A stretch of 64,000 bases of DNA from Biomphalaria glabrata (taxonomy: Eukaryota > Mollusca > Gastropoda > Planorbidae). Under the pieces are notes generated by a model. It searched no databases, was not told the origin of the DNA, and saw only the letters and a program-made list of their open reading frames with translations. The DNA lies in the NCBI RefSeq assembly GCF_947242115.1, contig NC_074721.1:20272001-20336000 (forward strand), written 5' to 3'. Shown piece after piece: positions 27,326 through 37,455 of the stretch. Position 1 is the stretch's first letter. The number at the start of each line of letters is the position of its first letter. The position numbers and the translations under genes are program-made.

Positions 27326-28268
27326 CATGACTTCAGGAAGTGAAATAGGTGAATGGTGTTGATGACATAGCCTCTAGTTCGGTGTGGAAGTACACGAAAG
27401 GCAACAACGCAAATCGTGCAGCCATGACTGAAGTGTTCACTATTGGCTCCTAGGAAAAGTTTCGCAAAGGTCAGTTCTCACCGAAGAGTCCCCATCAACG
27501 GACACCTTATTTAATCACCACCGTTTCTAGACTCAGCCACCCCCTCCTTTATTTTTTTTTTTCTCAGTTCTCAAAACAGTGCCGAGGCCAGAGGAAACCT
27601 TTCAGCACGTGACGTGGTGTCAATAGGATAACGGCTTTTGTGAGGAACAAAGTGGTGGGTAGTAGGGGTGTGACTTTTGTGAACCTTATCACGTAGGCTA
27701 GCTCGAAAGCTGGGGGTTAGCCGACACCTTGGTCACGGGTTAGCTGGCCATTCTTTCATTCACACCAGGACTCTAGTCGGGGTCACGTGGATCGAAGGTG
27801 CCGCGTGGATACTTGACAATGATACGGGTCCAAATAACTCTTTGAGGAGAAGGGGGAGGGAAATTAAAAAGTCAAGACGTTAGCTTGTTACCTGGTAGCT
27901 ACTAGTAAATGTTGCCGTTTCTGAGAGTTTGTAGTCCACTTCGGGCTTATCACAGACAGACAGGTAGGTAGATAAATAGATAGATAGGTGTAGTTAAATA
28001 GATAGGAGTAGATAGATATGCGTAGATAAGCTAAATAGATAGATGGATATTTTTTCTGAAAGAGTTCTTGGAGATGTTCTTATCTTAATCTGAATAATAT
28101 ATTTAGACCATTATAAACTATATGCATAGGTCTAGACGTCCAATTAAATAAACTCTTTGAGTAAAGTAATTTGGAAGAATGCAGCATGTCATGACAGTCA
28201 CGTGTCTCCAAGCTAGGTAGGTTACAGTCGCCCCTCAAAAAAACAAGTTAGAGTCGCCAGTATCTTTC
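27326..28268. other. Intergenic, no gene; GATA-type microsatellite inside
   Basis: No conserved peptide is found. A degenerate GATA/GTAG tetranucleotide tract occupies about 27963-28048. The rest is moderately GC-rich unique-looking DNA. Confidence 0.55.
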
Positions 28269-28270
28269 TG

Positions 28271-28492
28271 TCTCAAATCACACCTGTCTGAACGTTTGTC
28301 TCAAATCACACCTGTCTGAATGTTTGTCTCAAATCACACCTGTCTGAATGTTTGTCTCAAATCACACCTGTCTGAATGTTTGTCTCAAATCACACCTGTC
28401 TGAATGTTTGTCTCAAATCACACCTGTCTGAACGTTTGTCTCAAATCACACCTGTCTGAATGTTTGTCTCAAATCACACCTGTCTGTTTGTT
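28271..28492. repeat. 28-bp minisatellite, eight units
   Basis: Eight head-to-tail units of 28 bp begin at 28271, 28299, 28327, 28355, 28383, 28411, 28439 and 28467, each containing TCTCAAATCACACCTGTCTG. Units differ at one or two bases. There are no spacers, so it is not a CRISPR array. The last unit runs into the 28493 element. Confidence 0.92.
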
Positions 28493-29839
28493 CGGTACGT
28501 GACGTTTTGGCGCCCGCCGTTTTGGCGACGTGACGTTTTGGCGACGGGACGTTTTGGCGCGAGATATCATTTGACGATAATTTAATAGGCACGTAGCTTT
28601 TATAACATGTTTATTTCACTCTACCATAATATTGTATGTATAGTATGAATTCTAACACCGTTCAGCGAATTGTTTTTTTTTTAATTATAAAGGTTTTGCT
28701 TATTTCATGAATATAGGCCTATAATAAGTCAGATTCCTGAATGGTAATGACATGCTATATATGAGTTCTGCTAATCGCACTGGATGACATTTTTGGATTT
28801 CTTTCCAAAAGATTTTTTTTATTTGACATTAGTGTAATATACGAACTAGCTAAGTGTCACACTTTACTATAACAAAAACCATGTTAACATCTAAAGCTCT
28901 ATTACGCTGAATGACGACAAAAACTCCACACATAGTAAAGATCAAGACACGGAATGTGGTTAGTACAAATTCTAACGTGAATCCACAAATGTAAACAAAC
29001 ACTATGGGCGACAATAGATAGAAACAAATTCACGACACTAAGATACTTTGAAAAGATATATTTTGGGTAGGGGTGGTTTGGGTGACACATCTCGCATTGA
29101 CGCAGGTAGAGTTAAACAAATGAAGACAAGACCAGCACCGAGCACTGGTCGTTGGCGTGATGCGTCTGGCGATTATCTACTTGGGAATGGTCATTACATG
29201 TGACATCTATCCCACCCCCTCTCTTCTGCTCACATTTCACTCCTTGTATATACTCTTTCCTCCACCCCTCCCCTCTCTCACGCGTAAGACGATAATCTGT
29301 TTCTAGCACTCCACTTGACATCCCTAGGTGCGAATAACTATGGTGTCCATGTAGCCTATACTTAACTTAAAGTATTTTGAGAAACATGGTACATGTATTA
29401 TATTTTTACTTATTATTAGCAAGTGTTTGGTATGTATAGCTGGAGATACCATACAGTCATTAAATAAATCAATGTTAATGTAAACAAATAATTGCATCAA
29501 TTTTTAGTCTATCATCGTTTCATTTTGTTTTTAATTTTTTTTAAATTTTAAAGTAATGTCTTAAATATTTTTTTTTTTGAAAATAAAAGTGTGCCTCTAA
29601 ATAAACACACATACGCAAGCCAAAATGTTTATTAAAGAAAATGATGTGAAAAACAAACACACATTTACATTTAGTACGTGAAAAATATGTCTTAACACAA
29701 ACACTCATGCAAAACATAGATATGAATAATTCTTTTAAAAGAAATAATACAATAAACGTACATAATGTATTTCGCGCCAAAACGACCTTCGCGCCCAAAC
29801 GGTGGGGCCAAAACGGCGGCGCCAAAACGTCCTGCTTCG
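28493..29839. mobile_element. Mutator-like candidate with CGTTTTGGCG-rich inverted ends
   Basis: The outer about 70 bp of each end are inverted copies of each other and contain three or four CGTTTTGGCG sub-repeats (28502-28565 and 29767-29831). The interior is AT-rich and has no transposase. A 9-bp direct repeat CTGTTTGTT lies outside (28484-28492 and 29840-29848), the size typical of Mutator-like elements. The extreme tips match less well than the inner arm, so the exact boundary, and with it the 9-bp duplication, is less sure than the inverted arms. Confidence 0.6.
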
Positions 29840-29908
29840 CTGTTTGTTATCTTCACGGTTCTGACGGAACGTCCGAGACATGTCCAACAAACAAACAGTG
29901 GTCCCTAG

Positions 29909-30549
29909 CAGGGGCGGACTGGGTGTCAAAATCGGCCCAGGCATTTCTATACAAGTCCGGCCCATAAATTGTATATCATATTATATTATATATAATATAT
30001 ATAATAATATAATGTATTATATATTATAATTATAGGCCCATAAATTGTATATCATATTATAGGCCCCCCTATTATATATAATATATAATATATATAATAA
30101 TATAATGTATTATATATTATAATTATAGGCCTACTTGTCCTGAAAATAATTATGTTAAGTTTAATAATGTATCAATAACTGTAAGCATGCTCTATATCTT
30201 TATAAGAAATATAGGCCTTATGTTGCTTTTTCATCGCTAACTGTGTAGACCCTTAAAGGATGAAGCCTACAGTAGCACTGTCTACGGATGTAAACTATTA
30301 CATTATTTCGGAAAATGTGTTAAATTAAATTAGCATTAGGACCTACAATGTTGTGTCTGTAAACGATTTAAAAAAAAACAAACACGACGCTCAGAGGGCC
30401 ACTTTGTTAAGAGAACATTATAAAACCTTTAACAATTCAATACGTGACAAAGTGGCATTCATGAGACCCTTTAGGTGACCCTACCGGCCCATTTGGGTAC
30501 CAGCCCACCGGGCATTTGCCCGAATGCCCATATAGCCAGTCCGCCCCTG
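29909..30549. mobile_element. hAT-type MITE, 641 bp, perfect 14-bp inverted ends
   Basis: It starts CAGGGGCGGACTGG and ends CCAGTCCGCCCCTG, a perfect 14-bp inverted repeat. The 8-bp GTCCCTAG is duplicated exactly at 29901-29908 and 30550-30557. The interior has two copies of an AT-rich self-complementary block around TAGGCCCATAAATTGTATA (about 29962-30060), which could fold into cruciform arms. There is no coding capacity. Perfect ends and duplication suggest a relatively recent insertion. Confidence 0.93.
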
Positions 30550-30557
30550 GTCCCTAG

Positions 30558-31079
30558 CTTTATTCTAGTTACGTACCATTGTCATTGTTCTACACATTGA
30601 TGATTCGCATTGTCAGTGATGTCGCGGGGAGATGACTATGTTGTTTTGCCACTTTCTCTTGATACGATCTTTCACTTTGGTAGTCTGTCTTTGCTTTGGC
30701 TGTTCACTATAAAAGAGAGGTAACTCGTGAATAAAAAAAAACACGAAATATTCAATAACTTCGGAGTTGCTTCCCTGATTCTTCCCCACTACTGTGTCAC
30801 TCGACAAGATAGTGTAACACAAAATAGTGTCGACATTATATAACGCGAATTGTAAGTATGATATATATATTAACTAATTTCTGTTACAAATTTGAGTTGT
30901 AATTACAAATTTGAGTTGTAATCTAGTCAGAAATCTAGATCTAAAATCTAGATTATCTGGCGTACCAATGGGAGGGCTTGTACTGCAGGGCAGCCATTCC
31001 GAGTTCCATAAGGTAAGGAAAACACTAATGGGTATCAGTACTAGATCTACATGACATAAAAAAATATTTCTGTGAAGTT
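30558..31079. other. Intergenic, nothing recognised
   Basis: No exon or repeat end is visible. A 17-bp segment AATTACAAATTTGAGTT is repeated at about 30882-30918, and TCTAGATC motifs occur near 30930. Confidence 0.5.
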
Positions 31080-31720
31080 TAAAGTCTATGAAGTTGTGTT
31101 ACTATTTGTTTTGGTGTTGAAGACATTTTTCATTTAGCAATCTGATGTGAAATCTTTGTTCAACAGTGCTTCTACCTGCTTTGAACAAGGATTGGGTCCA
31201 TTATTTTGGACATTGAATCGTCCCATATTTTCTAGCAGATTGTCCTAAAACATTTAGTTATATGTGAGCCCCCATGTTATAACAGTTCTGATGGTATGCT
31301 ATCAACTCCACGCGACTTGCCACCTCTAAGTGATTTTATTGGCTCCTCTACTTCTGACTCAGAACTCGGAGCCTCGTAAAGTTCTCTGTTGTTTTGTTAA
31401 TTAGAATGTAGTTGGGATTTATCTCGACATTATTCAGTTCTTTGCATATTCTGTTCCTCTTCTAAGCACATCTCTCGATGTTTATAATCATCACGGTTCT
31501 AGCTTGTCTTGTTTTTGTTAAAGTTTCTTATGCTTTCTTGATCTTTCCAACTTTCAAGCTACTGGTCACTGATCCATTTTTCTTTTGCCGACTTCATTTT
31601 CATGCGTAATTCTCTGTTGGTAATGCTGTATTCTGCTGCCAGCAAACGATTAACGTTCTTTTTACTTTTTACAAAGCTTAGATCAACTCACTCTGTCTGT
31701 CTGAATGGTATACAGTTTGG
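31080..31720 (-). mobile_element. Decayed RTE-like LINE fragment
   Basis: Minus-strand translation holds scattered pieces typical of the linker and start of an RTE-like reverse transcriptase, including KSRGVDSIPSELL. The left part (31082-31140) matches 52787-52850 base for base over much of its length, so both derive from one family. Many stops and frame changes are present. Confidence 0.6.
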
Positions 31721-32613
31721 ACACGTTATTTCTCCAACACCCAACCTCGGATCAAGCTGAAATAGTGCACAGTTATTTCTTTTACCAGATAATACAAGAA
31801 TCGATAAAAAATATTAACAATTAGTTAATTAACTATTGGTAATTAATTATTTTGTTTGGTATCTTAAACAAGGGAAAGAAATCGTACTTGACAGATGTGG
31901 TGGTATAAGTTGAATTAATCCCATTGAAGACTAAGCCCTGAGTGAATTTTTTAATGCATCTAAAAACTAACATACCCCTTCTTCCCCCCCCCCCCCCTCT
32001 TTCACAACTGGTCCAGACAAGTCTTCGACCATAGCGCATTGAGAAAAGCTAAAAGCTAAACAAAAACAATTAAGAGTCCTCTCTCCATTTTATAATTATT
32101 GCTTATGATTCTAGAACAGTACTGTCTCTTCAAAGAATTTCAATCTGCATATAGGAAGTGTCGTAGCACAGAGACAGCAGTGGTCAGGGTACTAAATGAC
32201 TAACTTCACAATTCCGACATAGGCTACACCCATACTTATCCATAATCCATCCATACTTATACTTATAAGTAGGCATTTGTGTCAGCGTGATTGGATTAAT
32301 CTCTTAGAATGTCCAAATGGTAGCGCAATGGATAACTTGATGCTACAACACGTTATAAAAGAATAACTGTATTTGCGCGCAGTCTTAGCAAGAATTAGAG
32401 CGATATTTCAGTATATGAAAAAAAAAGCGCATTTCGTGGGAGAACAGAGAAACTTTATGCGCCGAACAACGGTCAGTTTTTAGGCTTGCTTGAGATGCTT
32501 GAAAAATTCGACACAAATATGAAAGAACACTTTAAGTTTATATAGTTAAGATGCCAATAGTACAACAGTACTTACGTAAGGTAGTAACAAAAATAAGTTC
32601 TTCTAACGCTAGA

Positions 32614-32732
32614 GGCGGACGGTTCCGTTAGCGTGATATGGTAAGATAGGCCTATATATATTCTACCCTTATGGCTCAGGTACCCGCATATGACAATCGC
32701 CCTGGGCCCGCGCAGTGCTAAGGCCGCCCCTG
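32614..32732. mobile_element. Small MITE, 119 bp
   Basis: One end reads, on the minus strand, CAGGGGCGGCCTTAGCACTG; the other reads GGCGGACGGTTCC on the plus strand. A 7-bp repeat CGCTAGA flanks it (32607-32613 and 32733-32739); the eighth base differs, so it could be a decayed 8-bp hAT duplication. It lies in the first gap of the CR1/L2-like LINE. Confidence 0.55.
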
Positions 32733-33433
32733 CGCTAGACTAAGAAATTATGATGGCTTGATTCTCTGCCACTTTTGGTTTAGCAAGAATCGTCCTAAAG
32801 TGGCTTGGATCCTACCTGACTGAACGCACCCAAAGTGTCGTTGTTAACGGGACAGAATCAACAAGCTTACTCTTGAAGTACAGTGTACCCCAAGGATCTG
32901 TTCTAGGCCCAGTGCTGTTCAGCATGTATGCATACCCACTCAGCGGTGTCATACACCCAGTCAACCGGCATCTTATACCACTTCTTTTCCGACGACTCAC
33001 AGTTATACGATTTCTCAGTACCTTCAGAGGTGTCGCATTTGGCAGCAAAAATCAGTGGTACCGTTGCAAGGGTGAGCGATTGGATAGTTGAGAATAAGCT
33101 CAAGACGAAGACAAGACAGGAATAACTAAGATTGGCACTCGGAACAACGTCTCAAAAGTCGAGAGCACAGATTCTCTTTTTATCACGAACTGCCAGGTTC
33201 CTTATGTCCACGTTGTGCGGAATCTTGGAGTTTTCTTTGACTATCTTTCGAACCACACATAAATCAGCTCTGCAAGGGTCTTTATCTGCTACTGCGCAGA
33301 TTAGGCCAGATCCGACCATATTTAACAACGGAGTCAACAAAAAAGCTAGCTGTGGCATTCATACTCTCCCGCATTGACTACTGCAACGCCATGCTAGCTG
33401 GTATACCTGATGACAAAATCGCCAAGCTGAATT

Positions 33434-34636
33434 ACATTACATTACGCATGAATTACCTTACCTTTACCTATCCCTTAGTCTGTTGGACCGTTGGGGCACC
33501 AAGCAAGATTTGTCGACCGTCTTTCTCCATTCCTCCCTGTCTTTTGCCGTGTTTAAAACCTCTATCAATAGTACATTCTTTTATGTTGTCCTCCCATCGC
33601 TTTCTCTGTCTGCCTCTTCTTCTTTTTCCTGGTACTGTTCCCTGAAGGAAGGTCTTTTCGAGCCCCGTGGATCTTGTAATATGGCCATATATTTTAAGCT
33701 TGCGTTTCTTTACAATAGTTAGCAGGTCATCATTGGTTCCGATCGCTGCAGTAACCCTGTCTCTAATCTCTTGGTTTGTGATGCAATCTTTTAAAGTGAT
33801 GCCTAGGATCCTTCTGTAGCATCTCAATTCCATTGCTAGTATTCTCCTCTCTAGCTCTGCTGTCAGCATCCAAGACTCGCAAGCATATAAAAATGTGGCC
33901 ATGACCAGGGACCGCATCAGTCTGATTTTGGTGCCGAGGGCCAAGCCCTTGTCTTTCCAAATTATTTTCAGTTTTGAAAGGGCTGCTGTGGACTGTGCTA
34001 TTTGGGCCAGTAGTTTGGGTTTTGTTCCCTCATCTGAGACAATAGCTCCGAGGTATTTGAAGCTGTTAACACTAGTCAGCTTTTTACCTCCAATACTGAT
34101 GCCTCTTTTAAAGCCCTGTTGGCTATTGGTCATAATTTGTTGTTTTTTTTGGGCATTTTTTTACCTGCCATATGCTGCGGAAGTCTTGTCAATGCGCATC
34201 ACCAGGTCAGCTAGTTCTTCTTCTGTCCCTGCTAGGCCATCAATGTCATCTGCGAAGCGCAAGTTAGTGATTCTTCTTCCTCTAATGCTAACAGTACCAT
34301 CATAGCCCTCGAGAGCATCTTCCATTATCCTTTCAAGGAAGATATTGAAAAGTGTTGGTGAAAGTAGGCAGCTTTGTCTTACTCCAACTGTGGTTTTGAA
34401 CCAGCCACCAATATTATTGTTGAAGTACACCGCACTGATGGCATCCTTGTAGAGGTTCTGGTTAACTTTGATTATGTTTTTATTGATGTTGTACTTTTCT
34501 ATTGTCGCCCAGAGTGCCCCGTGCCATACTCGATCGAAAGCTTTCTTGAAATCAATAAAGACATGGAAAAGATTCTCTTGGTGTTGGAGATATTTTTCAC
34601 AGAGTATTCTGAGGTTTAGGCATGAATAGTCCTTAG
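33434..34636 (-). mobile_element. RTE-like LINE fragment inserted into the CR1-like LINE
   Basis: Minus-strand translation gives a reverse transcriptase from the palm to the C-terminus: VFIDFKKAFDRVWHGALWAT, TTVGVRQSCLLSPTLFNIFL, NLRFADDIDGLA with the catalytic ADD, then SFKYLGAIVSDEG, LYACESWMLTAELERR and GKRRRGRQRKRWEDNIKE. The 3' end is a short TAATG-type tail at about 33434-33446. The usual RQG is RQS here. One frame change lies near 34150. The 5' half is missing. It sits antisense inside the CR1/L2-like LINE, so it is the later insertion. Confidence 0.88.
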
Positions 34637-34850
34637 AAAAACAAGACGAGATTCTGCTACTACTCTCTTGCACATGCTCCACTGGCTTCCTGTGAAAGCG
34701 AGAATCGACTACAAGGTGGCCACACTTTGTCATCAGTGTATCTTAATAAAGAAATGCCCTTGTACCTCAGCGAACTGATCACTCCATATGTCCCTCAAAG
34801 AGCCCTGCGCTCAATGGATTCAACGCTTCTAGTGGTGCCACTTGCGGAAT

Positions 34851-35694
34851 CATAGATACTATTTTATGATGAAGACTTACGAACGTCTTATATTAACTGA
34901 AAAAACCCATCCGTTTATAAATTGTAATAGGTAATATGCCATCGGATTACAGTCCATATTATTGAAGATAACATTTTCATATGGAATAACCCATGACATC
35001 TATCTCAAACAAAAGAATAATACAAAAAATTATATAAATGACATTTTTTTTTTGGTAAAAAGTCCTGTTAGTCGAATCTATGTAGCAGAATGTAACCAAA
35101 CTGAGACGTCATTTTAATAGAATGCATCCGAGCTTTGCCGACAAGGACCGAGTAAAAAAAAACAGACTTGTAAGACTTGCCTATAGGCCTAGTAGCAAAT
35201 AGACCTACCATAAATAAAACATTGCAGCCGTAGTACATGCTTCATATATGGTAGCTCTCAAAATAGCAAGAGCTATTAAACCCCACAATATTGCCGAGGA
35301 GTTACAATTGCCAACCTCAAAATATATTTGAGTTTGGATTGGAGCCGAATTCCTTACAAATTTTGGGGCAGTTTCTTTATATAGGCCTAATGGCGCTGTT
35401 GACATGTCTAGCTGTTGGTATTAGCCTATATATCAGGAGAACATATATGGAAATAAAAGGGTATGTGCACCACTTTCAATATTTAGCATCCAGATTAATG
35501 AATCTACAGACGTGGAAGACTATTATAATTACTGGTTCATGAAAAATGGAAGGTATATAAATGATGGCAGTTTTAAATAATTGTAAGAGTTTCTCTTTGG
35601 CAAACATTTTGAAAAGGCTAATACAGAAATTTATGAATTAGACAGCGTTGGTTTGCTTCTGTAAAATTAGAAAAATATTTGTGATTTCTTCACA
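34851..35694. other. Intergenic, nothing recognised
   Basis: No conserved peptide or recognisable repeat end. Open frames here, for example 35291-35542 on the plus strand, have no identifiable motif. Confidence 0.5.
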
Positions 35695-36556
35695 GATCGG
35701 AATTTAGTGACTGATTGTTTGCTTTGATTTTGTTTATTTTAGTTGAGATTTTAATACTAAACCATCCCTTGCCTCAGCGCAGCCAAGGGAGTTTTGAGTT
35801 TAAAACTCCCTACCAGTGGGGTTGGCAGTCAAAACCCCCTCTTCTATAAAACAAAACAAACAAAAATGCAAACGACAATACCCAAATTATAAGAGCATAG
35901 CTAAGGAAGATTTTGATTTGAAATTTACGATAAAACCCCTCTCTTCAATATAAGACTATCCATGCCTTAGTCACCAGATTCTATGAGCGTAGTCAAGGGG
36001 GATTTTGTATTTACACCCCCCCCCCCCCAGCGGGATTTGCAGCCAAAAACCACCTCTTCAATATAAAAAAAAGCAAATTACACAATTAAAATTCTATGAG
36101 TGTAGCCAAACGGATTTTTTAGTTTACCCCCCACCCTCTTAAGCGGGGTTTGAAGCTAAAAAAATACCTCCTCATTATTAAAAAAAAAAGCAAATTACGC
36201 AATCAAAATGCTATGAGCGTAACCAAAGGGGTTTTGAGTTTAAACCCCTCTTCAGCTGGGTTTGAAGCTAAAAATACCTCTTCAATAAAAAAAAAAAAGC
36301 AAATTACGCACGCAAAATACTATGAATATAGCCAAAGGGGTTTTTAGTTTGCGAGTTTTGAGTTTTAAACTTAAAACCCCCTGGTAGAGGTTTTCAAACC
36401 CAAAACCCACTAGTAGGGGGTTTCAAACTCAAAACCCCCTGGTAGGGGTATTCAAACTCAAAACCCCCTTGGCTGTGCTAGGGCAAGTGATGGTTTAGTA
36501 TTTCACCTAAAATAAACAAAATTAAAGCAAAAGATCAGTCACTAAACTCCGACATC
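35695..36556. repeat. Fold-back repeat with 120-bp inverted arms
   Basis: The left arm (35695-35816) and right arm (36439-36556) are inverted copies over about 120 bp, both containing TTTAGTGACTGAT, TTTTGTTTATTTTAG, ATACTAAACCATC and AGCCAAGGG. Between the arms are about four degenerate direct units of about 110 bp with CTATGAGCGTAGCCAAAGG and runs of C or G. No target duplication and no coding capacity were found. Further related sequence continues to about 36700. Confidence 0.75.
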
Positions 36557-36742
36557 CCCTCTGCGGGGGGGGGGGGGGGGGCGATTTCATTTCGGAGGGG
36601 GGGTTTGAACCCCAACCCCCCTGGCTACGCCCATGCCCATACAGAGTTTTGAGGTTGAAAAATTCTCTCTTCAATTTTATTCTAAAGCAAACTACAGTCA
36701 CCTAAATCCAAGATCGTTGCCAAGAGAGGTTACAAATTTCTA

Positions 36743-37110
36743 CCAGTGGCTGGGCTCCATTAATAAAGTTCAGTGAATAGTCATCTGCCGAAATTGAAAA
36801 ACACTAAATGTGGCTCGACAAAGATGTCTAAGACGGATTTTAGAAGTCAGTTATAGATATCGGGTCTCAATCAAGGAAATCATATGCCTAACTAGGAGTC
36901 GACTCCTTAGTAAGGTTGTGACAGAGCGTCGCATGAGGTTTGCGGGACATGTTCTCCGACAAAATGAATTACGCATAATAAGAGTTTTAAATAGATGGAG
37001 GCCATTATGAGAAAAGCGCAAACTGTGACATCCTAGTACAATTTGTCTTCAGACATTGCCAGTGACAGATTTTTGTGGAAGCAGCTTGCAGCCCAATGCG
37101 CCGAATGACG
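36743..37110 (+). mobile_element. LINE fragment, C-terminal RT region
   Basis: Plus-strand translation holds RQRCLRRILEVSYRYRVSIK and RMRFAGHVLRQNELRIIRVL, the post-palm region of RTE-like reverse transcriptases, where RCLRRIL and RRMRFAGHVLR are typical. It then breaks after RWRPL. Only about 120 codons remain. Confidence 0.75.
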
Positions 37111-37228
37111 CGGGAGGATCTAAGTCTGTAAGAGTAGCACATAGTATTTTTAAATAAAACTTTCAATAGTAGGATAATGCACTGTAGATACCTCAGAATA
37201 TGCATTTTGTTGGCTTTCAATATCGGAA

Positions 37229-37455
37229 ATAGTGCTTGGCGGCGGGGCTCCGCCACGCGCTAGGGGAGCTCTCAGCGCTCCCCCAGACCCCATTGCTGGT
37301 AATGGCTGGCAGCTTACAATTTTTCCACTAACTCCAGGAAGAACCTATTATGTACATATATATATATATTTATGCGAGGGGGAGATAAAAAAAAATCCCC
37401 CCAAACTCGCCTCCACCCCCCCCCCCCCGAAAAAAAATCCTGGCTACATCCCATG
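37229..37455. repeat. GC-rich unclassified repeat fragment
   Basis: A GC-rich block starts GGCGGCGGGGCTCCGCCACG and is followed by a short AT microsatellite and a C run. It ends CCTGGCTACATCCCATG, which resembles CCTGGCTACGCCCATG at 36628, so both may be ends of one family. No inverted partner was located. Confidence 0.4.

Larger units (their letters stand above)
32110..34850 (+). mobile_element. CR1/L2-like LINE, broken into three pieces
   Basis: Plus-strand pieces of one reverse transcriptase are seen in order. 32110-32210 gives FQSAYRKCRSTETAVVRVLN. 32760-33430 gives YLTERTQSVVVNGTES, SVPQGSVLGPVLFSMYAYPL and FILSRIDYCNAMLAGIPDDK. 34640-34850 gives LHWLPVKARIDYKVATLC and ALRSMDS. The first gap holds other DNA including a small MITE. 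The second gap is filled by the RTE-like insertion at 33434-34636. Several frame changes and stops are present within the pieces, and the 5' part including the endonuclease is absent. Confidence 0.85.

Noticed and set aside
28271-28492. Regular 28-bp repeats resembling a CRISPR array
   Set aside because: Units are head-to-tail with no spacers, and the genome is eukaryotic. It is a minisatellite.
29707-29967. Overlapping 76-86-codon frames on both strands
   Set aside because: They cross the end of one transposon and the start of another and have no protein motif.
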